A DNA stretch of 64,000 nucleotides from an uncultured Sutterella sp. (GTDB taxonomy: Bacteria > Pseudomonadota > Gammaproteobacteria > Burkholderiales > Burkholderiaceae_F): assembly GCA_900543805.1 (NCBI GenBank), contig UQTE01000006.1, positions 37,519 to 101,518 on the forward strand, written 5' to 3'. The notes beneath the pieces were generated by a model. It was not told the DNA's origin, made no database searches, and saw only the letters and a list, made by a program, of their open reading frames with translations. Shown here piece after piece: positions 50,294 to 58,761 of this stretch (position 1 is the stretch's first letter; every line of letters starts with the position of its first letter). Both the position numbers and the translations under genes were made by a program.

Positions 50294-51511
50294 ATGTCGT
50301 TACGTTCCACGTTCATGCCGCTTGCGCTCTCGGTTTCGCTTTTGGCGGGGCCCGTTCTTAACGCGGCCGAATCCCCCGCGCCCGCTCGGGAGAAGACCTC
50401 GTCCGAAGCGCCCGCCGCCGAGAAAAAGGAGGCCGCGCCCTCCAAAGCGGCCGAAAAGACAAAGAGCGCGTCCCGCGTGAAGAACTACGTTCTGCGCGAG
50501 GACGTCCTCGACTACCTTGCGCAGGTCTCGAAGAACGAAAACATTCCGTTGGACTGGCTCAAGAAGGAGGTGGCCGCCGCACGCTATTCGCCGCTCACGC
50601 AGAAGTATTCGACGCCGAAACCCAACGCCAACCGCAAGACGACGCCCGAGCGCAACTTCGCGCTCTACAAGCGCAATCTCCTTACCGAAGAACGCATTGC
50701 CGACGGCGTCGACTTCGTAGCGCGAAACCGCGCAACGCTCGAGCGCCTCGAAAAGGAACTCGGCGTCGACCGCCACATCGTCGCGGCCGTGATCGGAATC
50801 GAATCGATATACGGCAAGAACATGGGACGCTTCCGAGTGATCGACGCCCTCATGACGCTCTCCTTCGACTACACGCGTCGTGCGTCCTACTACAAAAAGG
50901 AACTCGCCGCCTACCTCGCCTACTGTCACCGCGAAGGACTTTCCGTCACGACCGTACGCGGCTCCTTTGCCGGTGCGATCGGGCTCGGTCAGTTCATGCC
51001 CACTTCGCTTTTTGCCTATGGAAAGGACGGAAACGGCGACGGTCACGTCGACATCGTGGAGTGTGAGGCGGACGGCGCGGCCTCGGTCGCGAACTTCCTT
51101 CTCCAACACGGATGGAAGCGCGGGGAAAAACCTCTCTATCCGGCCGAAGCCGACGCGGAAATCTTCCGCGCGACCGCTTCGGGCGGGATCAAGGCCCACA
51201 CGACCGTGGGGGCGCTCCTCAAGGCGGGCGTGAGGCCAAAGGGCGGCTGGACGCTCCCCGAAGGAGACGCGGCCCTCCTTGTCGACCTGCCCTGGATCCT
51301 CGCAGACGACAAGAAGGGCGTCGACTACTTCGTGGGAACCCCATCCTTCAGCGCGATTCTTCACTACAACCGCAGCTACTTCTATGCGGCGGCCGTTTCG
51401 ATGCTCGCCGACGAAATCCGCTCGCGCGAGATCGCGATCGAGAAGGCCCGCCGGCCCGCCGAAGAACCTGCTGTCCAGCCCTCCGACGCGCCCAAGGCCG
51501 TGCAGTCCTGA
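50294..51511 (+). CDS. mltB: Membrane-bound/periplasmic lytic murein transglycosylase B
   Basis: 405 residues. A signal peptide (cleavage near VLNA at residue 24) has no clear lipobox, so this copy may be soluble. An Ala/Lys/Glu-rich linker (25-62) leads to the SLT_2 domain, with AAVIGIESIYGKNMG carrying the catalytic E170 and GAIGLGQFMPTSL near residue 230. MltB cleaves peptidoglycan to 1,6-anhydro-muropeptides. The gene stands alone between a TAGAAT promoter and a hairpin. The C-terminal 20 residues are Pro/Ala rich. Confidence 0.92.
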   Translation: MSLRSTFMPLALSVSLLAGPVLNAAESPAPAREKTSSEAPAAEKKEAAPSKAAEKTKSASRVKNYVLREDVLDYLAQVSKNENIPLDWLKKEVAAARYSPLTQKYSTPKPNANRKTTPERNFALYKRNLLTEERIADGVDFVARNRATLERLEKELGVDRHIVAAVIGIESIYGKNMGRFRVIDALMTLSFDYTRRASYYKKELAAYLAYCHREGLSVTTVRGSFAGAIGLGQFMPTSLFAYGKDGNGDGHVDIVECEADGAASVANFLLQHGWKRGEKPLYPAEADAEIFRATASGGIKAHTTVGALLKAGVRPKGGWTLPEGDAALLVDLPWILADDKKGVDYFVGTPSFSAILHYNRSYFYAAAVSMLADEIRSREIAIEKARRPAEEPAVQPSDAPKAVQS

Positions 51512-51537
51512 GGAAGAAGCAGCGGACGACAAAACGC

Positions 51538-51569
51538 GAACGCCCCGACCGTTTGGTTTCGGGGCGTTC
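51538..51569 (+). terminator. Hairpin after mltB
   Basis: GAACGCCCCGA/TCGGGGCGTTC (51538-51548 with 51559-51569) with few T's after it. Convergent with the ABC operon, it may serve both sides. Confidence 0.65.
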
Positions 51570-51591
51570 CGGTTTCGGACGTGTCCGGCAA

Positions 51592-52380
51592 TCAGCCGAG
51601 CATCATCTTGTCGGAGACGGCGTCGCCCGCCTCTTCGAAGAGCCGCAGAAGATCCGCGGGCGTGAGCTTTTTCTTTTCCTCGCCGCGCACGTCGACGACG
51701 GGCGCGCCGTTGTGCATCATGACGAGACGATTGCCGAAGCGAAGCGCGTCGCGCATGTTGTGGGTGATCATGAGGGTCGTGAGCTTTTTGGCGGTCACGA
51801 TCCGTTCCGTCATGTCGAGCACCTTCGCGGCGGTCTTCGGATCGAGCGCCGCCGTGTGTTCGTCGAGAAGCAGAAGTTCAGGACGGCGAAGGGTCGCCAT
51901 GAGAAGCGTCACCGCCTGGCGTTGTCCCCCCGAGAGCAGTCCCACGTGCGCCGTGAGGCGGTTTTCGAGTCCGAGACCGAGTTCGGCGAGGAGCGTCCGG
52001 AATTCCTCGGTCTTTTCCTTCTTCTCGCTCCACGAGAGTCCGGGACGATCGCCACGTCGCGCCGCCATGGCGAGGTTTTCCTCGATCATCATGTTCCCGG
52101 CCGTCCCCTTCATCGGGTCCTGAAAGACGCGCCCGATGAGGGCCGCTCTGCGGTGTTCGGGCATCTTCGTGATGTCCTTTCCCGCAAGGATGATGCGGCC
52201 TTCGTCGACGGGAAAGACACCGGCCACGGCGTTGAGGAGCGTCGATTTTCCGGCCCCGTTGCTGCCGATCACCGTGCAGAAGTCCCCGTTCTCCAGTTTG
52301 AGGTTCACGTTGCGCAGCGCCGTCTTTTCGTTGGGCGTGCCGCGAAAGAAAGTCTTGCTGACGTTTTCGATGGTGAGCAT
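51592..52380 (-). CDS. ABC transporter ATP-binding protein (TrpXYZ-like importer)
   Basis: 262 residues. Walker A GSNGAGKSTLLN at 39-50, signature LSGGQRQAVTLLMATL near 148-164, and Walker B LLLLDEHTAALDPKT. The H-loop is LMITHNMRDALRFGNRLVMMHNG. Close relatives pair with PF04392 binding proteins. It lies 12 bases after the permease gene in an operon of binding protein, permease and ATPase. Energises uptake of a small aromatic or amino-acid-like ligand, probably tryptophan or a related compound, by analogy with streptococcal TrpXYZ. Confidence 0.85.
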   Translation of the reverse strand: MLTIENVSKTFFRGTPNEKTALRNVNLKLENGDFCTVIGSNGAGKSTLLNAVAGVFPVDEGRIILAGKDITKMPEHRRAALIGRVFQDPMKGTAGNMMIEENLAMAARRGDRPGLSWSEKKEKTEEFRTLLAELGLGLENRLTAHVGLLSGGQRQAVTLLMATLRRPELLLLDEHTAALDPKTAAKVLDMTERIVTAKKLTTLMITHNMRDALRFGNRLVMMHNGAPVVDVRGEEKKKLTPADLLRLFEEAGDAVSDKMMLG

Positions 52381-52392
52381 CTTCGGGACTCC

Positions 52393-53268
52393 TTACTTGC
52401 GGGCGGCCGCCACTTTGGATTTGATGAGGGGAAGACTGAGCGCGATGGCGACGAGCACCGCTGTGAAGAGCTTGAGGTCGTTCGGGGGCATGCCCATTTC
52501 AAGCACCGCCGCAATGACGAGTCGATAGACGATCGAACCGAGAACCACCGAGACGAGCCGCATCTTGAAGGTGGAGGCTCCGAAGAGCACCTCGCCGATG
52601 ATGACCGAGGCAAGGCCGATCACGATCGTCCCCACCCCCATGCCGACGTCGGCAAAGCCGTTGTTCTGCGCGACGATGGCGCCCGAAAGCGCGACGAGGC
52701 CGTTCGAGATGACGAGCCCGAGAACCATCATGCCGTCCGTGTTGATCCCCTGCGCGCGGGCCATCTGGGCGTTGATCCCGGTCGCGCGGACGGCGGTGCC
52801 GATCTCGGTGCCGAAGAACCAGTAGATGATCACGCCCACGACGACGGCGAAAAGAAGCCCCACGACAAGCCCCGCCTGCGGGACCGTGAGACCGAAGGAC
52901 TCAAAGAGCGTGAAGAGCGTCGTCTCCTGCAGCAGGCCGACATTGGCCTTTCCCATGACGTGAAGATTGACCGAGTAGAGGCCGATCATCGTGAGAATCC
53001 CGGAGAGGAGGACCGGAATCCGAAGTTTCGTCGTGAGATACCCCGTCACGGCGCCTGCGCAGCACCCCGCCACAATGGCAAGGAGAACGGAGACCGTGAT
53101 GCCGAGCCCCGCGACGATGCCCGTCGCGGCCACGGCCGCGCCGAGCGGAAAACTGCCCTCGACCGAAAGGTCCGCAGCGTCGAGCACGCGGAAGGAGAGG
53201 AAGACGCCGAGCGCCAGAATGGACCATTGGAGGCCCTGTCCCACTGTGGAGAGCAAAAGATCGAGCAT
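52393..53268 (-). CDS. ABC transporter permease (branched-chain/TrpY-like)
   Basis: 291 residues from the ATG at 53268, which follows AAGGAA at 7-8 bases. About eight to nine helices. LSFRVLDAADLSVEGSFPLGAAV, GINAQMARAQGINTDGMMVLGL and SVIIGEVLFGAS are typical of the BPD_transp_2 permeases that serve PF04392 binding proteins. It works with the ATPase downstream and the lipoprotein upstream. The 110-base gap after the binding-protein gene includes a GGCGCC-flanked hairpin, which could lower permease expression relative to the binding protein. Confidence 0.85.
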   Translation of the reverse strand: MLDLLLSTVGQGLQWSILALGVFLSFRVLDAADLSVEGSFPLGAAVAATGIVAGLGITVSVLLAIVAGCCAGAVTGYLTTKLRIPVLLSGILTMIGLYSVNLHVMGKANVGLLQETTLFTLFESFGLTVPQAGLVVGLLFAVVVGVIIYWFFGTEIGTAVRATGINAQMARAQGINTDGMMVLGLVISNGLVALSGAIVAQNNGFADVGMGVGTIVIGLASVIIGEVLFGASTFKMRLVSVVLGSIVYRLVIAAVLEMGMPPNDLKLFTAVLVAIALSLPLIKSKVAAARK

Positions 53269-53378
53269 GATGAGTTCCTTCTTTGTTGTCGGTACCTCGG
53301 GGAGCACGGGTCAGTAGAGGCTCACCGTCGGTTTTATGGAGAGGCGCCCTCCCTCGGGAAGGCGCCACGCGTATGCCG

Positions 53379-54383
53379 TCACTTCACGGTTTCCGCCGTC
53401 TTGAGGATGTCCTCGGGAATCTGAATACCCATCGTCTCGGCCGTCTTCAGGTTGACGAGCACCTTTTCGGCCTTCTGCGACTGAATCGGCATGTCGGCGG
53501 GCTTCTTTTTGCCGTCGAGGATGTCGGCGCCCATGGCGCCCGTCATCTTGCCGAGCGTGTAGTAGTCCACGGCAATGGAGGCGAGAATGCCCGCGCGGAC
53601 CATGCCCCCTTCGCCCGCCACCGTCGGAATGCCCGCTTCAAAGACGGACTTCATGAGAACCGGAACGGCGCTCGCGATGATGTTGTCGGTCGGAAGGTAG
53701 AGACCCCCAACCTTCCCCTTGAGGCTCGCCACGGCCTGCTGAATGTCGTTGACGCTCGAAACGGAGGCTTCAACGACTTCCACGCCCGCGGCGGAGGCGG
53801 CCTTCTTGAGAAGCTCGATCTGATAGGTGGAGTTGATTTCGCTCGAATTGTAGATCGTGCCGATCGCCTTGGCGTCGGGCGCGAACTTCATGAGAAGCGC
53901 AAACTGTTCGGCGACGGGATTGATGTCGGAGACGCCCGTAACGTTGCCGCCGGGTTTTTCGTTCGAAGCGACGAGCTTGGCGACTTCGAAGTTCGTGACA
54001 GCGGTCGCCACGATCGGAATCGTCTTCGTGGCCGCGGCGAGCGTCTGCGCGGCGGGGGTCGCGATCGCAAAAAGAATCTTCGAATCGTTCGAGACAAAGC
54101 GCGCCGCGATGTTCTGCAGATTCGACTGATCGGCCTGCGCGTTCTGGCGATCGATCGTCACGTTGACGCCTTCCTTGTAGCCCCGCTCGGCGAGCGCGTC
54201 TACGATCCCGCGGTTCGCGGCGTCGAGAGCCTCATGTTCCACCAGCTGCACGATCCCGATGGGAATGAGCGTCTTGCCGCCCTGTTGGGCGGCCTCCTCT
54301 TTGCCGCACCCAGAGAGTCCGCCCACGATGGCGGAACCCGTCAGAGCTACGGCGACGGCAATTAAACTGCGGCGTCCGATCAT
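53379..54383 (-). CDS. ABC transporter substrate-binding lipoprotein (PF04392, TrpX-like)
   Basis: 334 residues. A lipoprotein signal has RRSLIAVAVALTGSAIVGGLSGC, with the Cys at 26 as lipidation site (GLSGC). The mature protein has the PF04392 pattern: IGIVQLVEHEALDAANRGIVDAL, FAIATPAAQTLAAATKTIPIVATAV, NVTGVSDINPVAEQFALL and the C-terminal INLKTAETMG-like end. This family binds tryptophan in Streptococcus and other aromatic ligands elsewhere. It is the first gene of the operon, preceded by a 621-base regulatory region. Confidence 0.88.
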   Translation of the reverse strand: MIGRRSLIAVAVALTGSAIVGGLSGCGKEEAAQQGGKTLIPIGIVQLVEHEALDAANRGIVDALAERGYKEGVNVTIDRQNAQADQSNLQNIAARFVSNDSKILFAIATPAAQTLAAATKTIPIVATAVTNFEVAKLVASNEKPGGNVTGVSDINPVAEQFALLMKFAPDAKAIGTIYNSSEINSTYQIELLKKAASAAGVEVVEASVSSVNDIQQAVASLKGKVGGLYLPTDNIIASAVPVLMKSVFEAGIPTVAGEGGMVRAGILASIAVDYYTLGKMTGAMGADILDGKKKPADMPIQSQKAEKVLVNLKTAETMGIQIPEDILKTAETVK

Positions 54384-54677
54384 ATCTGTTTCCTCTTTTC
54401 GGTCGAATGGTTCGGCAGGCCTCTTCCCGCCCTGCGAGAAGGCCTTTCAGTCAGTATGGAGGGAAGCGTGAAAAAAGGGGAAGGCTCTAGAAGATGAGGC
54501 TTAGAGGACTTTGCCTAGATCATTTAAGAAATCGCAAAAAAGACTCTATTTTTTGAGAAGGCGCACGAAAATGCGCCCCAGCTCTTTCCCGGGCGTCCTT
54601 TTTTCTCCGAACCGTCCGCAAACTCCCCAATGCAAAAGCCGTCTACCGAGGGACCTTTCCAGAAATCCTTTTATTTA

Positions 54678-54710
54678 TATGTAATTATACGTATAATATT
54701 TACGTGTAAT
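54678..54710. promoter_or_regulatory. AT-rich operator array with a 14-bp palindrome
   Basis: ATTATACGTATAAT (54684-54697) is a perfect palindrome. TATGTAAT (54678-54685) and ACGTGTAAT (54702-54710) repeat its right half at 12-13 base spacing. Likely binding sites for a dimeric regulator or a cluster of -10-like elements. Confidence 0.5.
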
Positions 54711-54832
54711 CTCGTAGAATTTTTCATTCTCCCTAATTCCCTCCTGAATCCCATTTTTCGTGCGGGAAATTCCTTCCTTTTCTACATACAGACTAACCCT
54801 CAAACCCCCTCGCCGTGAAGCTATCCCTTTGC

Positions 54833-54887
54833 TATGATCCGTGTCGACCGAAATCGGATGTTTTGCCTAGGCAAAGAACGTTCGGTC
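54833..54887 (+). promoter_or_regulatory. Promoter and concentric palindromes upstream of the DMT gene
   Basis: TATGAT (54833-54838, with an upstream TGC) is a candidate extended -10. Just downstream GACCGAA (54846-54852) and TTCGGTC (54881-54887) form an inverted repeat around the perfect palindrome TTTGCCTAGGCAAA (54862-54875). A protein bound here would sit on the start of the transcript. Confidence 0.5.
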
Positions 54888-55004
54888 AGGCGCCCGCCGG
54901 CGGGTGCCGCAGACCGCGGGGGCGGCGCCACAACCTTCACGAACAGTCGTCCCTCTTCAAACGCACGCGGGTGAAAGGCGCGTGCCTATGGGCTGTCGTT
55001 TTAC

Positions 55005-56009
55005 ATGATTTTAGGTGTCCTGCTCGGCGTCGCTGCCGGAGCGCTCTGGGGGCTCATCTACATCGCCCCGCTTCTCCTTCCGGAGTACAACCCCGTGCTC
55101 ATCGCACTGGGCCGATTCATCGCTTTCGGAGTCGTGTCGCTCCCCTGTCTTCTCTTTTTCCGACAGGAATTGCGAAAGTTCACCCGAGCGGACGTCATAG
55201 AAGCCTTCCGACTTCCCTTCTTCGGAAACGTCGTCTTCTACTGTCTTCTCACGATCTGCATCCGTCTCGCGGGAGCGCCGCTTGCGGGGATGTTCATGGC
55301 CGTGATTCCCGTGCTCGTCGCCATCGTCTCGAACATCCGCTATCAGCGTGAGGGACGCGGCATTTCCTGGGGCGCGATCCTTCCGCCCCTGTGCGTCATC
55401 TTCGCCGGCCTCGTCATTGCGAACTGGACCGAGTTCGAGTACATGCAGCGCTCGGGCCAGGCCACGGGTCTGGAATTCTGGATCGGCGTCGCCTTCGGCA
55501 TCGCCGCCGTCATCGCCTGGACGTGGTTCTCCATCAAGAACGCCGACTGGCTCCTGGCGCATCCGCTTCACAGCTCCAAGGCCTGGACGGCTCTTCAGGG
55601 CGTGACGGTCCTTCCCGTGGCGGTTCTTCTCTTTGTCGTCGCCGCCTGGCCGCTCGGCTTCATGGATGTCTCCCAGGGCGCCTTCGGGGCCGACCCGGTC
55701 CGCTTTCTCTGGGTCGCGCTCATGATCGGCTTCCTCTGCAGCTGGGTCGCCATGCTCGCCTGGAACGAAATGAGTCAGCGCCTTCCCGCCGCGCTCGGCG
55801 GACAGCTCATCGTCTTTGAATCGGTTTCGTCGGTCATCTACGCCCTCATCTACCGCGGCGAATGGCCGACCCTCACGATGACGATCGGCTTCTTCATCCT
55901 CATGGCCGGCGTCATGGGGTCGCTGCACGTCTTCCGAAACACCAAGGAACTCGCCGCTCCGAAACCCAAGGCGCTGACGCGCCGCCGGCCCGCCGGCCAG
56001 AAAGCCTGA
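55005..56009 (+). CDS. DMT/EamA-family transporter
   Basis: 334 residues, about ten helices in two EamA repeats (about 1-140 and 160-305). It starts MILGVLLGVAAGALWGLIYIAPLLLPEYNP, and the second repeat has GVAFGIAAVIAWTWFSIKN. The C-terminal tail is basic (KPKALTRRRPAGQ). Such proteins export amino acids or aromatic metabolites; YddG exports aromatic amino acids and methyl viologen. It is divergent from the TrpX-like importer across a large regulatory region, so an aromatic amino acid exporter is an attractive but unproven reading. No clear ribosome site precedes the ATG. Confidence 0.78.
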   Translation: MILGVLLGVAAGALWGLIYIAPLLLPEYNPVLIALGRFIAFGVVSLPCLLFFRQELRKFTRADVIEAFRLPFFGNVVFYCLLTICIRLAGAPLAGMFMAVIPVLVAIVSNIRYQREGRGISWGAILPPLCVIFAGLVIANWTEFEYMQRSGQATGLEFWIGVAFGIAAVIAWTWFSIKNADWLLAHPLHSSKAWTALQGVTVLPVAVLLFVVAAWPLGFMDVSQGAFGADPVRFLWVALMIGFLCSWVAMLAWNEMSQRLPAALGGQLIVFESVSSVIYALIYRGEWPTLTMTIGFFILMAGVMGSLHVFRNTKELAAPKPKALTRRRPAGQKA

Positions 56010-56029
56010 AAAAACTTTTTTTCATGGAA

Positions 56030-56060
56030 AAGCCCGTGCGCCGCAAGGCGTCACGGGCTT
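56030..56060. terminator. Bidirectional terminator between DMT and FAH genes
   Basis: AAGCCCGTG/CACGGGCTT (56030-56038 with 56052-56060) with T-rich bases on both sides, between convergent genes. Confidence 0.8.
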
Positions 56061-56084
56061 CTTTCCATTCTTCGCGGCAATCGG

Positions 56085-56783
56085 TCAGACGATTTCGACG
56101 TTGAGGGAGCCCACGCCGTTGCCGCCCGCACGGATGCGGTCGCCCGAACGAACGTTGCCCGCGCCCCCGGGCGTACCCGTGAAGACGAGATCGCCCGGAG
56201 CGAGCGTCACGAAGCGCGAGAGTTCCGCGATGAGGTCAAAGGGATCGAAGATCATCTCGTCGGTGTTTCCCGACTGGCGCTTCTGATTGTTGACGTAGAG
56301 CCACAGGTCGACGGGCTCGGGGTACGGTACGCGCGTCTTCGGACGCACGTGCGTCACGGGAGCGGCCCCTTCGAAATTCTTGCCGAAGGTCCAGGGGCGC
56401 CCCTTGGCGGCGGCCTCCCGCACGAGGTCGCGCCGCGTGAAGTCGATCCCGGCGCACCACCCCCAGACGGCCTCTGCGGCCTCTTCGCGCGTAAGATTGC
56501 GCCCGCCCTTCGAGAGCGCGGCAACCAATTCGACTTCATGCTCGAAGGCCTCGGTTTCGGGCGGCACGGCGATCTTGATCGTTTCCTTCTCCGCGACGGG
56601 ACGGATCATGTCGGCCGCCTTCATGAAGAAGAAGGGCGACTCGGGCGCGGCGGCACCGTTCTCTTCGGCGTGCGCGCGGAAATTTCGCGCCACGCAATAG
56701 ACACGGTGAACGGGGAAGAATTCGTAGCGTTCGCCTTCGACCGGAATCACGGGCATGGGAGGCGGAGCAAAGAGAAACGGCAT
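56085..56783 (-). CDS. Fumarylacetoacetate-hydrolase-fold protein
   Basis: 232 residues, the compact bacterial FAH type. It shows VYCVARNFRAHAEE, the metal ligands in AFEHEVELVAAL (two Glu), GIDFTRRDLVREAAAKGRPWTFGKNFEG and GDLVFTGTPGGAG. Members act as fumarylpyruvate or acylpyruvate hydrolases or oxaloacetate decarboxylases in aromatic-compound or dicarboxylate metabolism. No catabolic operon is adjacent, so the substrate cannot be fixed. The ATG at 56783 is preceded by GAAAGGACG, a reasonable ribosome site. Confidence 0.88.
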   Translation of the reverse strand: MPFLFAPPPMPVIPVEGERYEFFPVHRVYCVARNFRAHAEENGAAAPESPFFFMKAADMIRPVAEKETIKIAVPPETEAFEHEVELVAALSKGGRNLTREEAAEAVWGWCAGIDFTRRDLVREAAAKGRPWTFGKNFEGAAPVTHVRPKTRVPYPEPVDLWLYVNNQKRQSGNTDEMIFDPFDLIAELSRFVTLAPGDLVFTGTPGGAGNVRSGDRIRAGGNGVGSLNVEIV

Positions 56784-56970
56784 GGATCGTCCTTTCAGGA
56801 TGATTGGGTTGGGTGCGTCATTCTAACCGAGCCGACCGCCGCGCGCAGGACAGAGTCAAACGCGGGCCGTCCCCGCGGAGACGCCGTTTTTTCTTCGGTA
56901 CGCGGTGACATTTGCTTGCATCTTCACGCCCGCGTCACGGCTAATATGCCCGAAAGGAGCGCCTCTTCGC

Positions 56971-56976
56971 TACAAT
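56971..56976 (+). promoter_or_regulatory. -10 element of pssA
   Basis: TACAAT, 46 bases before the pssA ATG at 57022. No strong -35. Confidence 0.5.
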
Positions 56977-57021
56977 GCAAAGGCTCTTACTCATAGACCC
57001 AAACAAAAACAAGGGATCGTC

Positions 57022-57870
57022 ATGTCGAATCAGAACGCGCCCCACCGCGTCCCGCTCTCCGAACTCGGTCAGCGCCGCATCCAGGCCGTAAAATCCAAGG
57101 GTATTTACGTTCTCCCCAACGCCTTCACCGCCGCGGCGCTCTTCGCCGCCTTCTACGGGATCATCCAGGCGATGAACGGGGACTTCGGAACGGCCGCCGT
57201 CGCCGTCTTCTTCTCCATGATGTTCGACGGCATGGACGGTCGCGTCGCCCGCCTCACGCACACGCAAAGCGAATTCGGCGTTCAGATGGACAGTCTCGCC
57301 GACGCGGTTTCCTTCGGTATCGCCCCCGCCCTCATCGTCTACGAATACGCGCTCGTCGACCTCGGCAAGCTCGGTTGGGCCACGGCCTTCATCTACGCGC
57401 TTTGCGCGATTCTTCGTCTCGCACGCTTCAACTGCAACGTGGGCGTCGTGAGCAAGAACTACTTCCAGGGGCTTCCGAGTCCGGCCGCCGCGGCGCTCGT
57501 CTGCGGCTTCGTATGGCTCGGCGTCGAAAACAAGCTTCCGGAATTCGTCGTTGAACACCGCTCGTGGCTGGCTCTCATCGTCACCTTCTACGCGGGTCTC
57601 ACGATGGTCTGCAACGCCCCCTTCTTCTCGGGCAAGTCCTACGCCGTCGTGCGCACGATCCCCTTCTGGGTGATCGCCGTGGGGTCGCTCCTTTTCATCG
57701 TGGCTTCGAGCAATCCGTCGCTTTCGATCTTCATCCTCTTTTGCATCTACGCCGTTTCGGGCTTTGCCTATCAGTTCTGGCTCTACTGGACGGGTCGTCC
57801 CAATCCGGTGCTCCAGGACATTGAAACGCATCAAAAGGAAGCGGAAGAACACGATTCCGCTTCGGCCTGA
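57022..57870 (+). CDS. pssA: CDP-diacylglycerol-serine O-phosphatidyltransferase
   Basis: 282 residues from the ATG at 57022, which follows AAGGGA. It is a membrane CDP-alcohol phosphotransferase of the Gram-positive-like (class II) PssA type. The catalytic motif DGxDGRxAR...G...D...D is present with D69, D72, G86, D90 and D94 (FDGMDGRVARLTHTQSEFG). About eight helices. It makes phosphatidylserine, which psd (58762-59424) decarboxylates to phosphatidylethanolamine. The two genes are close but on opposite strands with a regulator-like gene between them. A terminator follows. Confidence 0.94.
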   Translation: MSNQNAPHRVPLSELGQRRIQAVKSKGIYVLPNAFTAAALFAAFYGIIQAMNGDFGTAAVAVFFSMMFDGMDGRVARLTHTQSEFGVQMDSLADAVSFGIAPALIVYEYALVDLGKLGWATAFIYALCAILRLARFNCNVGVVSKNYFQGLPSPAAAALVCGFVWLGVENKLPEFVVEHRSWLALIVTFYAGLTMVCNAPFFSGKSYAVVRTIPFWVIAVGSLLFIVASSNPSLSIFILFCIYAVSGFAYQFWLYWTGRPNPVLQDIETHQKEAEEHDSASA

Positions 57871-57891
57871 GACCTCATTTGACCGTTACGA

Positions 57892-57926
57892 AACGGCGCG
57901 TCCTCATGGAGTTCGCGCCGTTTTTC
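57892..57926 (+). terminator. Intrinsic terminator between pssA and the WYL gene
   Basis: AACGGCGCG/CGCGCCGTT (57892-57900 with 57914-57922) followed by TTTTTC. It ends 6 bases before the ATG at 57932, so it should block reading from pssA into the next gene. Confidence 0.85.
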
Positions 57927-57931
57927 GCATC

Positions 57932-58609
57932 ATGCCCCACGACGCCTTTTCCTTCGAGCTTCTCCTTGCGCTCTCCCGTACGCCGCAGACGGCCGAGACG
58001 ATCCGCCGCAAACTCTCCGAACGGGGCGTGCGCGCGCCGCTGCGCTCGATTCAGACGAAGCTTGAGCGCCTCGCCGAATATCCGCGCTATCCGATCGTGA
58101 TCGACCGCTCGAGCGCTCCCTTCACCTACGCCTGGCGGGAACGCGCCCCCGCCGTGACGGTCCCGGGAGAAGACGAAGCGCAGCGACTCCTTTCGGCCCT
58201 TTCGCGGGCCTTCGCCGCGAAGCGTCAGCCGCTTTACCGCGACCCCGTGCCGCTCGAGCGCCGAATCGAGCGTTTCCCGGTAATTCTCGAAGAAAGCGAC
58301 GAGTCTTCCGAAAAGATTTCCCCGCTCATCTTCTCGCGCGTCCTTGCGGCCGTGCGGGAGCAGCGTCTCATCGCCGTGACGGTGCTCTTCGAGAAAGCGC
58401 CCGTCCGACGCGGCCGTTTTCTGCGGCCTCTCGGTCTTGCGGTCCGTCCCGCCGGCTTTGCGCTCATCGCCGTCGACGAGGAAAACCGGTCCGTACGCGT
58501 GGAACTTCCGCGCCTCGAGTCGGTGAAGCTTCTTCCCTCCTACCTGCCCCTGCCCGACGGTGTCGAAACGAATCTCGAGCGGGCCGCGGCCGCGGCCGTC
58601 CCGCTTTGA
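57932..58609 (+). CDS. WYL-like domain transcriptional regulator
   Basis: 225 residues from the ATG at 57932; the frame is open upstream through the end of pssA. The N-terminal winged helix (about 1-75) has FELLLALSRTPQTAETIRRKLSERG and a second helix pair with RSIQTKLERLAEY. The C-terminal WYL-like part (about 120-205) has VLAAVREQRLIAVTVLF and FLRPLGLAVRPAGFALIAVDEE; the WYL triad itself reads FAL. It lacks the C-terminal extension of PafB. There is no ribosome site and a terminator lies just upstream, so it is probably expressed poorly or from a leaderless start. It may sense a ligand and act on nearby lipid genes. Confidence 0.6.
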   Translation: MPHDAFSFELLLALSRTPQTAETIRRKLSERGVRAPLRSIQTKLERLAEYPRYPIVIDRSSAPFTYAWRERAPAVTVPGEDEAQRLLSALSRAFAAKRQPLYRDPVPLERRIERFPVILEESDESSEKISPLIFSRVLAAVREQRLIAVTVLFEKAPVRRGRFLRPLGLAVRPAGFALIAVDEENRSVRVELPRLESVKLLPSYLPLPDGVETNLERAAAAAVPL

Positions 58610-58699
58610 ATCCCGACCTGCGCCCCAAAAAAATGGCTATGAAGGCGACGCCTTCACCCTACATGATGAAAGTCAAACTCTTTCTTTCATGAAAAAAGA

Positions 58700-58735
58700 A
58701 AAGGTTCGCCCCCGTCGAGGAAGCGAACCTTTTTC
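58700..58735. terminator. Bidirectional terminator between WYL gene and psd
   Basis: AAAGGTTCGC/GCGAACCTTT (58700-58709 with 58723-58732) with TTTTCGTTTT after it on plus and CTTTTTT on minus, between convergent genes. Confidence 0.88.
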
Positions 58736-58761
58736 GTTTTGGTCGGGACCGACGAAAATCG

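Larger units (their letters stand above)
54384..55004. other. Long intergenic region between the ABC importer and the DMT exporter
   Basis: No credible gene in 621 bases; the one short frame (54630-54818) has no ribosome site and odd composition. The centre (54660-54795) is strikingly AT-rich and contains the palindrome ATTATACGTATAAT with two flanking half-repeats. A GGCGCA/TGCGCC hairpin lies at 54560-54577. The right part has an extended -10 (TGCTATGAT) and concentric palindromes before the DMT gene. Both flanking genes are transporters, so shared control by a ligand-responsive regulator is plausible. Confidence 0.6.

Noticed and set aside
53330..53370. GGCGCC-flanked hairpin between the binding-protein and permease genes as a terminator
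   Set aside because: There is no T-run on the minus strand, and the three genes form a clear importer set. It is more likely a processing or stability hairpin.
54630..54818. Short plus-strand frame in the long intergenic region
   Set aside because: It has no ribosome site, a composition driven by AT-rich DNA and no membrane or domain pattern that holds up. Treated as non-coding.
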